This document shows, piece after piece, positions 17,491 through 26,303 of a DNA stretch of 64,000 nt. The translations under genes and the position numbers were made by a program. The stretch is from positions 1 through 64,000 of the forward strand of contig NZ_CANNGP010000001.1 in NCBI RefSeq assembly GCF_947504105.1, written 5' to 3'. Within the stretch, counting starts at the first letter, position 1. Every line of letters begins with the position of its first letter. Origin of the DNA: an uncultured Tateyamaria sp. (GTDB taxonomy: Bacteria > Pseudomonadota > Alphaproteobacteria > Rhodobacterales > Rhodobacteraceae). The notes beneath the pieces are model-generated. The model had not been told where the DNA came from, did no database searches, and saw only the letters and a program-made list of their open reading frames with translations.

Positions 17491-19116
17491 TCAGTTCAGC
17501 GACGGCAGAACATCTTGTAACGGGATCGGCGTGTACCACAGCGTGTCGATCTCGGCCTCGCGCACCGCGTCGCAGTGCGGCGTATCACGTGCCATGTCCA
17601 CGACGATGGCATAGCTCTCTTCCATTAACGGAATGTGTTCGGCGCAACTTGGGTACACATCCACGTCGTGCTCGCAAATGTGCGCCCGCAGCCGCTCTGC
17701 GCGTACAAATGGGCACAAGATATCTCGTTCAAAGTCTACGCTTTCGGCGGCCTTGACCCACTGCGGTGTCGCACCATCCTTTTGGGCGTCATAGTAGGTC
17801 TGTACTTGCCGGGTCTTTGACAAAAGATACAAATCGAGCCCTCGAACAATGTCACTTTCATAGACAAGTGCGTTTATTTCGGCGTCTTCGTAAGCGTAGT
17901 ACTGACTGAAATCGCTTTGGATATGCGCGCTCGCATATCTGTGCCAAAAGTCGCTTGAGTACGGTGCAGCATGAAGCCTGCGAACTGAAAAGTCGCGCTT
18001 CTGTTTGGCCAGCGCCTCAAGCCGCTCTGCCTTGTCCACCTCGCTTTCGTCGCTGTTCACGCGCCGTGTCGTCGCGCTGCCATCTGAGTTAAATACGGTG
18101 ATCCACGGCAGTTCGAATTGAACATCTTCAACCATGTCCAAAAGGCGAAGATTGAGCGGGTCCATCTCAAGGAACGCAAGACTGCGCTCAAGATGAGCCC
18201 GTCGCATTTTGTTCTTCATGTTGCGGCGCTTGTGGTAGAGGCCGAAACGGTTTTGAAACGTGCTCGCCCACCGGTCCAGATCCATCAGTTCATACAGATC
18301 TGGTTCCATGCTCACGAACGCACTTTCGATCCAGTCCAATTGAGCTTCGGACACCGCGTCATAGCCAAAGTTGTTCATCATGTTCAGCAATCTGACTGAC
18401 ACCATGTCCGGATTGTCGGGGTTGTAGTCCGGCCACTCAGCGATGTCCTGGTTTCTTACCTCGCCATAAACCGTCTGCCCGTACATCAGGCACAAGGTCC
18501 GCGCCTCGTCCGAGATTCGAGTGGCATACTCCTGGCAAAAGGTGGCTATCGCCTCCATTCCGTAGCGCCCAACAAATTCATATGCACGTTGCAAGGTGCC
18601 CCAATTCGGATGACTGTCCATGACACGATTCACAGCGGCGACAGGATCACCAACCTGTTTGTCATAGCCATACATGACAATCACCGCATCAGAGGCCGGG
18701 ATCAGATCGGGTGCCGCCGCATAGGCAAACCGGGCATGCAGCACGCCTTGGTCCCGCATCTTGCGCGCGACATCATAGCTCCAACCGTTGCGGCTTGACG
18801 CGATTGCGCCCGCAGCATTCCAAAGGCTCCAGGCTCGGGCAATCCGCGCGTAATGATTGCCGGTGTCCCGGTTCAACCACTCCTTCACAAAGGTGGTTGT
18901 TTTCGGGTGGCTGCGCGACAATACGATAAACAAATCGCGCATGTCATCCGCGCTCAGATCATCCCGTTCAAAGCGCTGTTGTGCGTCTTCGACCAATGCT
19001 TGAACGGCGATGAAGTCACCGTCCTGAACCTTGTCAAAAAGCTGCCGATCAAGCGATGGCTCTGCAGCTGCTGGAAAGCCAAAGACCATCAAAACCAACG
19101 CCAGAATTGCGCGCAT
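17491..19116 (-). CDS. Secreted alpha-helical protein of unknown function (possibly DUF4034-like)
   Basis: A 541-residue exported protein with signal peptide MRAILALVLMVFGFPAAAE. The mature chain looks like helical repeats: an N-terminal LFDKVQDGDFIAVQALVEDAQ segment, then a pattern of WLNRDTGNHYARIARAWSLWNAAG that recalls DUF4034/Sel1-like proteins, in which sets of short helices describe work done on a neighbouring 'household'. I cannot name a function. Cysteines near the C terminus (DILCPF, HICEHD, PSCAEH, PHCDAV) suggest disulfides in the periplasm. The ATG at 19116 fits AGG eight bases upstream; an in-frame GTG sits at 19125. Its expression is probably separate from gyrA, with which it converges. 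Confidence 0.68.
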   Translation of the reverse strand: MRAILALVLMVFGFPAAAEPSLDRQLFDKVQDGDFIAVQALVEDAQQRFERDDLSADDMRDLFIVLSRSHPKTTTFVKEWLNRDTGNHYARIARAWSLWNAAGAIASSRNGWSYDVARKMRDQGVLHARFAYAAAPDLIPASDAVIVMYGYDKQVGDPVAAVNRVMDSHPNWGTLQRAYEFVGRYGMEAIATFCQEYATRISDEARTLCLMYGQTVYGEVRNQDIAEWPDYNPDNPDMVSVRLLNMMNNFGYDAVSEAQLDWIESAFVSMEPDLYELMDLDRWASTFQNRFGLYHKRRNMKNKMRRAHLERSLAFLEMDPLNLRLLDMVEDVQFELPWITVFNSDGSATTRRVNSDESEVDKAERLEALAKQKRDFSVRRLHAAPYSSDFWHRYASAHIQSDFSQYYAYEDAEINALVYESDIVRGLDLYLLSKTRQVQTYYDAQKDGATPQWVKAAESVDFERDILCPFVRAERLRAHICEHDVDVYPSCAEHIPLMEESYAIVVDMARDTPHCDAVREAEIDTLWYTPIPLQDVLPSLN

Positions 19117-19131
19117 CACTGCCACCTCTCA

Positions 19132-19150
19132 ATACTATCAAGAGTAGTAT
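19132..19150. promoter_or_regulatory. Dyad upstream of the secreted-protein gene
   Basis: Arms atacta (19132-19137) and tagtat (19145-19150) are separated by 7 nt. The dyad lies 16 bp upstream of the chosen start codon, so a bound protein there could block transcription or translation start. Operator function is inference. Confidence 0.35.
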
Positions 19151-19210
19151 CGTGGCCGATTGCGACTCCGCTGGGCCCACACTTGGGCGATGCTGTGGCG
19201 CAGAACAGTT

Positions 19211-20686
19211 CTACAGCCTGTAGATGCCCGCGAACTTGTCCCGAAGATATGCAACCAAAGGCTCGGGGCCGGGGCTGCGTCCGCTGGCACGTTCGATCAC
19301 CTCGCGCGGCTCGTACAGGCTGCCATGGGTTTGCAAATTGTCGCGCAGCCAGGTCGTCGCCGCCGATGTATCCCCTTGTGCCAACTGCGCATCAAGGTCC
19401 GGCACGGCGGCACGCAAAGCCTCATGCAGACACCCGGCATAGACATTGCCCAAGGAGTAGGTCGGGAAGTACCCGAACAATCCGACGGACCAATGCACAT
19501 CCTGCAACACACCGTTTGACGGCTTATCGACGGCATATCCGAAATCAGCCTCGAACCGATCATTCCAAGCGGCTTCCAAGTCATTAACGCTCAGATCCCC
19601 GGACATCAGCGCCCGTTCCAAATCAAAGCGCAACAGCACATGCAGGTTGTACTGCACCTCGTCTGCTTTGGTCCGGATGTAGCCCTTGGACACCGTGTTC
19701 ACCGCGGCAAAGAAAGCGTCCTCACTCTCGATCCCGAAATCCCCAAATGCATCACGCATCTGACCGTAGAGCCAACCGGTAAAGGCACGGCTGCGGCCCA
19801 ACTGGTTCTCGTAGATGCGACTTTGGCTCTCATGCACTCCCATCGACACCCCGCGCCCAAGCGCGGTCATCAGATAGGCATCGTCGATGTTCTGCTCATA
19901 GCAGGCGTGCCCGACCTCGTGGATGGTCGAGTAGAAACAATTAAACGGGTCTTCGGGGTTGATGCGCGTCGTGATCCGCACGTCTGTGCCCGACCCGGAT
20001 GAGAATGGGTGTACCGCCTTGTCGATCCGCCCATGTCCCATGTCATAGCCGAATGTCTTGGCCAACAGCGTGCTCAGCCGAAGCTGCACCACGTCGTCAA
20101 ATGTCCCGGTGACTCCATCGGGCGCAGGGCGCTCCAGAATGGCCGCGCGCAGGGATGTCAGGGCGGGCCGCAGCGCCCCAAACATCGCTTCCAGATCCGC
20201 GCCCGTGGTGCCCGGCTCGTAATCCTCAAGCATCGCATCATACAGATCGCCGCCATTGGCCAGCGCCGCACCTTCTTCGCGTTTGAGGGTGACAACCTCC
20301 TCCAGCACAGGCGCGAACGCCTTGTAATCATCCGCTTCGCGCGCCTCGGCCCATTTGCCTTGTGCCGTCGACGTCACCCGCGCGATCTGGGCTGCAAGAT
20401 CGGCCGGCACCTTCGACGCCCGGTCATAGCTGCGCTTGATCTCGCGCAGCTTGGCCGCACCCACTTGATCCAGCACGCCCCCTTCAATGGCGGCCAACCA
20501 TTCACCCACCTGCGGATCAGTCCGGCGGGCATGCAGAACGCTTTCCATCGCCGCCATTTCCTCGCCCCGTTGGGCAGCGGCACCGCGCGGCATCATCGTC
20601 TCCTGGTCCCAGCCCAGACGTCCCGCAACCTGCCCCAAGGCCTGTGTCGTGTGGTCAAAGGCCAAAAGGTCGTCAAACGCTTTCAT
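19211..20686 (-). CDS. M32-family metallocarboxypeptidase
   Basis: A 491-residue cytosolic zinc carboxypeptidase of the M32 (Taq carboxypeptidase) family, which trims amino acids from peptide C termini. The zinc motif H256-E-V-G-H260 is intact, and other family segments are present (LGWDQETMMPRGAAAQRGEEMA at the N terminus, VHESQSRIYENQLGRS after the zinc site, FPTYSLGNVYA near the C terminus). The ATG at 20686 shares one base with the stop of the haem A synthase gene (TGATG) and has GAGGA upstream; the frame's earlier start at 20800 would run inside that gene and is not used. Confidence 0.93.
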   Translation of the reverse strand: MKAFDDLLAFDHTTQALGQVAGRLGWDQETMMPRGAAAQRGEEMAAMESVLHARRTDPQVGEWLAAIEGGVLDQVGAAKLREIKRSYDRASKVPADLAAQIARVTSTAQGKWAEAREADDYKAFAPVLEEVVTLKREEGAALANGGDLYDAMLEDYEPGTTGADLEAMFGALRPALTSLRAAILERPAPDGVTGTFDDVVQLRLSTLLAKTFGYDMGHGRIDKAVHPFSSGSGTDVRITTRINPEDPFNCFYSTIHEVGHACYEQNIDDAYLMTALGRGVSMGVHESQSRIYENQLGRSRAFTGWLYGQMRDAFGDFGIESEDAFFAAVNTVSKGYIRTKADEVQYNLHVLLRFDLERALMSGDLSVNDLEAAWNDRFEADFGYAVDKPSNGVLQDVHWSVGLFGYFPTYSLGNVYAGCLHEALRAAVPDLDAQLAQGDTSAATTWLRDNLQTHGSLYEPREVIERASGRSPGPEPLVAYLRDKFAGIYRL

Positions 20687-21831
20687 CAGGATGTTCCTCG
20701 AATGGATGTGGCAATGGGATAGGCCGACAGGAACCGGGCGCGCAGGATCAGCGCCCAAAGCACCACAGCCAGGAATTGGTGCAGGATCGCCACCTGCCAT
20801 GGCGCGCCATAAAGCACGGTCGCGATGCCCAGTACGATCTGCAGGCTCATCGCTGCAAAGACGGCATTGAAAGCAAAGCGCGTGTTCTCATGCGCCGATC
20901 TGCGTCCGCGCAACCAGACCACCACGGCAAAGGCAAACAGCAGATAGCCGGTCACGCGGTGGATAAACTGGACCAGCCCAGGGCTTTCAAAGAAATTCCG
21001 CCAGAAGGGTTCAAACACAAATGCACTGGCCGGGAACACCTGCCCGCCCATCAAAGGCCAATCAGTATAGGATCGCCCTGCATCAATCCCAGCCACAAGC
21101 GCCCCAATCAGGATTTGCAGAAAGGCAAAGTGCATCAGGCCCGTCGACATCGAAAACAGCTTGGCCTCTTTCGACCGGCGCGCCTGCATCAGATCCCGCT
21201 CGGACCGGCCAAGCAGGTAGGTATACCATGCAATGAAACCCAGAATGACAAAGGCAAGGCCCAGATGCGTGGCAAGCCGGTAGCTGGCCACATCCACCAT
21301 GCCCTCGCCCTGCGTCACGCCGCTGGCAACCATCCACCAGCCAATGGCCCCTTGCAGGCCACCCAGAACACCCAGCCCCAACAATCGCGGCGTCCAACCC
21401 GTGGGTATCTGGCGGCGGATCAGGAACCAGAAGAACCCAATGGCCCAGACCAGACCAATGACCCGACCCAACTGCCGGTGCCCCCATTCCCACCAGTAGA
21501 TGACCTTGAAATCGGCAAGCGTCATCCACTGGTTCTGGATACGAAACTCATCAATCTGCTGGTACAGGGCAAACTCCGCCTGCCAATCCGCTTCGTTCAG
21601 CGGCGGAATGGCCCCGGTAAAGGGACGCCATTCCGTGATGGACAGGCCGCTATCGGTCAAACGGGTCAAACCACCCACCGCGATCATCACGACCACGAGG
21701 GCGAAAAGGATCATCAGCCAGACCCGGATGGCACCGCGCGCACCGCCCCTGCCCTTATCGATGACCCCGGTTTCAACCACCTGTTTTTCAGTGGTGCCAA
21801 CCTCTTCGAAAATGCTGCGGTTCTTTGCCAT
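20686..21831 (-). CDS. ctaA: Haem A synthase (COX15/CtaA family)
   Basis: A 381-residue integral membrane protein with about eight predicted helices. It oxidises the methyl group of haem O to the formyl group of haem A for aa3-type cytochrome oxidase. The family motif GGLTRLTDSGLSITEWRPFTGAIPP follows the first helix, and later helices carry HRQLGRVIG and HRVTGYLLF histidines for haem. The ATG at 21831 has GAGGCTGAA before it. The M32 carboxypeptidase gene is translationally coupled downstream, and trmJ ends 61 bp upstream, so the three may share a transcript. No other cytochrome oxidase assembly gene is in the window. Confidence 0.94.
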   Translation of the reverse strand: MAKNRSIFEEVGTTEKQVVETGVIDKGRGGARGAIRVWLMILFALVVVMIAVGGLTRLTDSGLSITEWRPFTGAIPPLNEADWQAEFALYQQIDEFRIQNQWMTLADFKVIYWWEWGHRQLGRVIGLVWAIGFFWFLIRRQIPTGWTPRLLGLGVLGGLQGAIGWWMVASGVTQGEGMVDVASYRLATHLGLAFVILGFIAWYTYLLGRSERDLMQARRSKEAKLFSMSTGLMHFAFLQILIGALVAGIDAGRSYTDWPLMGGQVFPASAFVFEPFWRNFFESPGLVQFIHRVTGYLLFAFAVVVWLRGRRSAHENTRFAFNAVFAAMSLQIVLGIATVLYGAPWQVAILHQFLAVVLWALILRARFLSAYPIATSIRGTS

Positions 21832-21892
21832 TTCAGCCTCGGGTTTCTGTGTTGACGCGCAACCTAGGCCTGCCCGTACCCAAGGTCCAGCG

Positions 21893-22621
21893 TCACTGAC
21901 GCGACGCCCAGCGGACCATCTGACGCAGCATGCCATGCAGGGTCTGTACGTCGGCACGTGTCAGGGGCATCCGGCTCCACAGATTGCGCAGGTTCATCTT
22001 CATGCTTGGCGCCTTGTGCTCGGGGAAAAAGAAACCGGCGTCCTCCAGCCGCTCCTCGAAATGACGCGCCAAGTGGTCAATCTCATGGCCGTCGGCCCAG
22101 TCCGTGCCTGCCATCTCGACCACGCGATGTTCTACCTCTGCACTCGCACGCATCCACTCATAGCCCACCAGCAAAACGCATTGGGCCAGGTTCAAAGACG
22201 GAAACTCCGGGTTCACGGGGACCGAAATCAAGGCATTGGCCTGCGCGATATCCTCGTTCTCAAGGCCCGCGCGTTCCGGGCCGAACATCACGGCCACATG
22301 CTGGCCCTCGGCAATCCGGCGCGCCGCATCCTGCATAGCCGCCTCGGGGCTGAAGACCTGCTTGGTCATGTCGCGCATCCGCGCAGTCGTGGCATAGACA
22401 AAGCTGCAATCCGACAGGCTGCCCGCCACGTCCGGATGCACCGTGGCCGCATCCAGCACACGGCCTGCCCCGCTGGCCATGGCCACCGCTGCCGGGTTCG
22501 GCCAGCCATCGCGCGGATCAATGATGCGCATCCGGTCCACGCCAAAGTTCAGCATCGCCCGGGCCGCAGCCCCGATGTTCTCGCCCATCTGGGGGCGTGT
22601 CAGCACAAATGTCGGTGTCAT
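21893..22621 (-). CDS. trmJ: tRNA (cytidine/uridine-32-2'-O-)-methyltransferase TrmJ-like
   Basis: A 242-residue SPOUT-class RNA methyltransferase. The trefoil-knot motifs are visible: the N-terminal LTRPQMGENIGAAARAMLNFG, the central VMFGPERAGLENEDI, and ISVPVNPEFPSLNLAQCVLL, the last typical of TrmJ, which methylates the ribose at position 32 of the tRNA anticodon loop. The C-terminal extension would be the dimerisation tail. The ATG at 22621 begins exactly at the family N terminus; an upstream in-frame ATG at 22708 adds a basic non-homologous stretch and is rejected. Another SpoU-family target cannot be fully excluded. Confidence 0.88.
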   Translation of the reverse strand: MTPTFVLTRPQMGENIGAAARAMLNFGVDRMRIIDPRDGWPNPAAVAMASGAGRVLDAATVHPDVAGSLSDCSFVYATTARMRDMTKQVFSPEAAMQDAARRIAEGQHVAVMFGPERAGLENEDIAQANALISVPVNPEFPSLNLAQCVLLVGYEWMRASAEVEHRVVEMAGTDWADGHEIDHLARHFEERLEDAGFFFPEHKAPSMKMNLRNLWSRMPLTRADVQTLHGMLRQMVRWASRQ

Positions 22622-22757
22622 GGCGCGCCGTCTACCCCGACGCGGACGGCCCGACAATCCCCTTCCCTGTTTCCAAAAAATCCCCGCCGGAGGCAAAAAA
22701 GTTTCCAAGTGCCATGGTTTCGGCTAGAGCGACAAACAGAACAAAAGGACCACGCCA

Positions 22758-23372
22758 ATGAGTGCCCCCGAGCAGCCGCAGATCTACCTTCTGACCCCGC
22801 CCGTGTTCGAATTGTCGGTGTTCCCCGATCAACTGGCCTCGGTCCTCGATGCACATGACGTGGCGTGCATCCGTCTGGCCCTGGCCACCCGGGACGAAGA
22901 TCGTATTTCCCGCGCCGCCGATGCCTGCCGTGAAGTGGCCCATGCCAATGACGTGGCCATCGTGGTAAACGATCATACACAACTCGCCGAACGTCTGGGT
23001 CTGGATGGCGTACACTTGTCCGATGCCTCGAAATCGGTCCGCGATGCGCGCAAGGCGCTTGGCCCGGATGCCATTGTTGGCAGCTTCTGCGGCACATCCC
23101 GCCATGACGGCATGACAGCAGGCGAAGCCGGTGCCGACTATGTCGCCTTCGGCCCGCTCACCGGGGTCGGAGATGAAGCCACGGCAGAGCACGACCTGTT
23201 CGCCTGGTGGTCCGAGATGATCGAGGTGCCAATCGTGGCCGAGGGTGGATTGACCCTCGACATCGTCAAGCGGCTCGCCCCCATCACCGATTTCTTCGGC
23301 GTCGGCGAAGAGATTTGGGGCGACGAGGATCCCGCCGCCGCCCTTGCCCGCCTGATGGACCCACTGGGTTAA
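22758..23372 (+). CDS. thiE: Thiamine phosphate synthase-like (ThiE/TenI fold)
   Basis: A 204-residue TIM-barrel protein of the TMP-TENI family. The pyrophosphate-binding and phosphate-binding strands can be followed: VVNDHTQLAERLGLDGVHLSD, VGSFCGTSRHDGMTAGEAGADYVAFGPLT, and VAEGGLTLD near the C terminus. True ThiE joins the pyrimidine and thiazole halves of thiamine. The match is divergent in places (CG where a typical ThiE has SxH after the GxS), so the TenI branch is possible. The upstream 136 bp, shared with trmJ, shows no TPP riboswitch. The stop overlaps the convergent HupE-like gene by four bases. Confidence 0.78.
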   Translation: MSAPEQPQIYLLTPPVFELSVFPDQLASVLDAHDVACIRLALATRDEDRISRAADACREVAHANDVAIVVNDHTQLAERLGLDGVHLSDASKSVRDARKALGPDAIVGSFCGTSRHDGMTAGEAGADYVAFGPLTGVGDEATAEHDLFAWWSEMIEVPIVAEGGLTLDIVKRLAPITDFFGVGEEIWGDEDPAAALARLMDPLG

Positions 23373-24562
23373 AGCAGCGTCCGCTCAATCACCCAATAGA
23401 TCGCCACAACCGCGATGATCAGCGATCCGGTCATGGACCATGCCCGGAACATGACATTGTAGTCGGTGATCGTCTCTTCCTGCCCCTCAAGGTCAGACAC
23501 GCGTGCGGCACGCACACCCAGCCACAAGGCAAAGGCCGCAAGCGCAATGACGGTCAGCTGGCCCAGTTCAACCCCGACATTGAACCCGATCAGGGCCGGG
23601 ATGAATTGCCCCTCTGGCAGGCCGAACTCCCCCAGCACGGACGCAAAGCCAAGGCCGTGCAACAGACCAAAGCCAAACACGATCATCGGTCGCCACCGGT
23701 TGAGACCACGGGCAAAGATGTTCTCGACCGCGACATAGACGATCGAGGCCGCAATCAAGGGCTCAACGATACTGCCGGGCAGGTTCACCAGCCCCAGCGC
23801 GCCAAGCGCCAGCGTGACCGTGTGCGCCAACGTAAAGGCCGTGACCTGCCACAGAAGTGGACCCAAACGGGTCGACAGGAAGAAAAGACCAAGAACGAAC
23901 AGGATGTGATCCAACCCCTTAGGCAGGATATGGTCAAAGCCAACCGGGACGTAGGCACCAAAAGTCTGCCAGCCAGACGCCTCATCCCCACCGGCAACCG
24001 CAATCGGGCCACTGTTCTCGCCACCACCAATCAGCCCGGTATAGGGCGCCTCTACCCCTTGCTGGCGCAGGATCAGATCCCCCGCACCGTCAGGCCAGGC
24101 CACCTGCAAAACGTTTGTCCCCGCGGGGACAGATCCGGTCAGCGCCACGTCGGAAATGCGCGCAAGCTCTTCATTTGGCACCTCGGGCACGGTCACATTT
24201 TCAAGGCTGAGTGCAACGGGCTCACCATTGGCGATCAGCAACGGCAAACTGTTCCATGTCGTCACAAGCGTAGAAACACGCGCCTCGACCTCTGCGCCAC
24301 TCAATGCGCGCAAGGCGTCATAATCGCCCGCATTCTCGGCATTGTCCGTATCTGCCACAACATCCAGATCGATGCCCGACAACTGCGCCTCGACATTCAC
24401 GCGCACCTCAAGCCGCACCGCACCATCCACAACGGTCAGGTCTGCAATCGTCGGCACAACTTCGTGAGCCACAGCCACATTGGACCAAATCGCCCAGCAA
24501 AGAGTTGACAACACCGCCCAAAGCCGCAGCTTCAAAGGCACTCGAACAAAGGCAGCCTGCAT
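23369..24562 (-). CDS. HupE/UreJ-family membrane protein
   Basis: A 397-residue protein with a signal peptide ending in AVA-HE, a roughly 170-residue extracytoplasmic beta-type domain and a C-terminal membrane part of about six helices. The membrane part carries the HupE/UreJ signatures GLDHILFVLGLFFLS and FGLLHGLGFASVL; the conserved His residues in these helices are thought to pass nickel or cobalt. The start chosen is the ATG at 24562, which gives a clean signal peptide; an ATG 13 codons earlier is possible. It is divergent from a DUF4198 gene, and the two ATGs overlap within one CATG. Metal specificity cannot be read. Confidence 0.82.
   Translation of the reverse strand: MQAAFVRVPLKLRLWAVLSTLCWAIWSNVAVAHEVVPTIADLTVVDGAVRLEVRVNVEAQLSGIDLDVVADTDNAENAGDYDALRALSGAEVEARVSTLVTTWNSLPLLIANGEPVALSLENVTVPEVPNEELARISDVALTGSVPAGTNVLQVAWPDGAGDLILRQQGVEAPYTGLIGGGENSGPIAVAGGDEASGWQTFGAYVPVGFDHILPKGLDHILFVLGLFFLSTRLGPLLWQVTAFTLAHTVTLALGALGLVNLPGSIVEPLIAASIVYVAVENIFARGLNRWRPMIVFGFGLLHGLGFASVLGEFGLPEGQFIPALIGFNVGVELGQLTVIALAAFALWLGVRAARVSDLEGQEETITDYNVMFRAWSMTGSLIIAVVAIYWVIERTLL
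24116..24131. repeat. 16-bp perfect palindrome inside the HupE-like gene
   Basis: tgtccccgcggggaca is self-complementary and encodes part of a SVPAGT segment. With three further bases (gat) the word is identical over 19 bp to part of the terminator palindrome at 54206-54229. Confidence 0.6.
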
Positions 24563-25364
24563 GTATATCGTCCGTCTTCTATTTGCTCTTTGGTGCGCCA
24601 TCCTGACGACAAGCGCAACCGCTCATGAATTCTGGATCGAACCAGAGACGTATCAAGTGGAGCCATCGGGTAAAATCGTGGCACGACTTAAAAATGGTGA
24701 GAACTTCGAAGGCGTGAATCTCGCCTATTTCGAACGTCGCATCGAACGGTTCGACGTGGTGGTCGGTGACACCATACGCCCGGTCGAAGCGCGAATGGGT
24801 GACAATCCGGCCCTTGATGTGTCCGCACCTGTCGACGGTCTGGTCGTGGTTGTGCATGAAACGACATCGTCTTCATTAACGTATAAAGACTGGGCAAAGT
24901 TTCAGAAATTCGCCGATCACAAGGATTTCGCGAACATCGAAGCCCGGCACGCCAGCAATGGCTTCCCTGAGCCACCTTTCAAAGAACGCTACACCCGCCA
25001 CGCTAAGTCCCTGATCGCTGTTGGAGATGGTCAAGGCGCGGATCGGGCACTGGGTCTGAAAACCGAATTCATAGCGTTGACCAACCCCTACGCGCCAGCG
25101 TTCGATGGCACCATGCGGGTTCAAGTCAATCTCGACGGTGCTGTGCGCCCAGACGTACAGGTCGAGGTGTTTGATCGTGATCCTGATGGAAGTGTTGCCG
25201 TCACCCTGCATCGCACGGACGATGCGGGCATTGCATCTGTTCCGGTGGAACCCGGCCATACATACCTCTTTGATGCCGTTTCGATCGCGCCGATAACAGA
25301 TGGCGGCGACGTCGTATGGGACACGTTCTGGGCCGCTTTGACATTCGCCGTCCCGACCCGGTGA
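24561..25364 (+). CDS. DUF4198-type periplasmic protein
   Basis: A 267-residue exported protein: signal peptide MYIVRLLFALWCAILTTSATA, then a mature N terminus HEFWIEPE that is typical of DUF4198 proteins. That family often sits beside nickel or cobalt uptake genes. The C-terminal part is a carboxypeptidase-regulatory/Ig-like beta domain (VQVEVFDRDPDGSVAVTLHRTDDAGIASVPV). The ATG at 24561 has AAAGG eight bases upstream; it overlaps the start codon of the divergent HupE/UreJ-like gene. Both mature proteins would begin with His-Glu, compatible with metal binding at the N terminus, but this is inference. Confidence 0.82.
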   Translation: MYIVRLLFALWCAILTTSATAHEFWIEPETYQVEPSGKIVARLKNGENFEGVNLAYFERRIERFDVVVGDTIRPVEARMGDNPALDVSAPVDGLVVVVHETTSSSLTYKDWAKFQKFADHKDFANIEARHASNGFPEPPFKERYTRHAKSLIAVGDGQGADRALGLKTEFIALTNPYAPAFDGTMRVQVNLDGAVRPDVQVEVFDRDPDGSVAVTLHRTDDAGIASVPVEPGHTYLFDAVSIAPITDGGDVVWDTFWAALTFAVPTR

Positions 25365-25409
25365 CCACATCCCCTTGCCTCTTCCCGCAGTGGACGGCAC
25401 AAGGCGGGC

Positions 25410-26303
25410 ATGACGCGATCACATGACATTCTCTGCATCGGTTCCGTCCTCTGGGACGTGATCGGCCGCGCGCCGCTGGCGATGCGCCAAGGATCAGACG
25501 TGCCGGGCAGGATCACCCGCCTACCCGGCGGTGTTGCCATGAACATCGCCATGACATTGGCCCGTTTCGGCCTGACACCAGCCTTGCTGACGGCCATTGG
25601 CCGCGATGCTGAAGGGGACGAGTTGATCGCGGCCTGCACCGCGCGCGGCATGATCACGGACACCGTCTATCGCTCCGAAGACTTGCCAACCGACCAGTAC
25701 ATGGCCGTCGAAGGTGCCAATGGCCTGATCGCAGCCATCGCAGACGCGCATTCGCTGGAAAGCGCCGGAGCCAAGATCTTGCGCCCGCTGACCGATGGCA
25801 CCATCGCAACAGATCGCGCGCCCTACACCGGCCTTGCAGCCCTTGATGGCAACCTGACACTGGACCTGCTGAACGAAATTGCGACCAGCCCGGTTCTTGC
25901 AAATGCAGACCTGCGCGTCGCCCCGGCCTCTCCCGGCAAGGCCGAACGGCTGGGTCCGTTTTTGACGCACAGCCGCGGGACGCTCTACGTGAACCTCGAA
26001 GAAGCGGGCCTACTCTGCCAACGCGGTTTCGAAACATCCATGGACGCGGCCGAGGGGTTGCTGGACCGCGGCGCGGCCCGTGTTCTTGTGACAGATGGCG
26101 GCAACACGGCCACCGAAGGATCAGCTGACGGGTTGGTCAGCGAAACACCCCCGCAAGTGCTGGTCACCCGGATCACCGGCGCCGGCGACACATTCATGGC
26201 AGCCAACATTGCGGCGGAAGTCCGGGGGGCAGATCGCCCGGAAGCGCTGCACGCCGCGTTGGAAGCCGCCGCGATTTATGTTTCAGGAAAGACGCCCACA
26301 TGA
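25410..26303 (+). CDS. psuK: PfkB-family kinase, probable pseudouridine kinase
   Basis: A 297-residue ribokinase-fold sugar/nucleoside kinase. It has the N-terminal GSVLWDVIGRAPL substrate lid region, the GGVAMNIAMTLARFG segment and the catalytic anion-hole motif ITGAGDTFMAAN with the active Asp. PfkB kinases have many substrates; pseudouridine is inferred because the gene overlaps psuG by ATGA, the standard two-gene module that phosphorylates pseudouridine and then splits it into uracil and ribose-5-phosphate. No dedicated transporter gene is adjacent. Confidence 0.88.
   Translation: MTRSHDILCIGSVLWDVIGRAPLAMRQGSDVPGRITRLPGGVAMNIAMTLARFGLTPALLTAIGRDAEGDELIAACTARGMITDTVYRSEDLPTDQYMAVEGANGLIAAIADAHSLESAGAKILRPLTDGTIATDRAPYTGLAALDGNLTLDLLNEIATSPVLANADLRVAPASPGKAERLGPFLTHSRGTLYVNLEEAGLLCQRGFETSMDAAEGLLDRGAARVLVTDGGNTATEGSADGLVSETPPQVLVTRITGAGDTFMAANIAAEVRGADRPEALHAALEAAAIYVSGKTPT

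Noticed and set aside
22622-22757. TPP riboswitch upstream of thiE
   Set aside because: I looked for the CTGAGA and related conserved THI-element boxes in the 136-bp gap and did not see them.
24480-24560. Upstream start for the DUF4198 gene at 24480
   Set aside because: It adds 27 polar residues ahead of a complete signal peptide and has no ribosome site; the ATG at 24561 fits the family.
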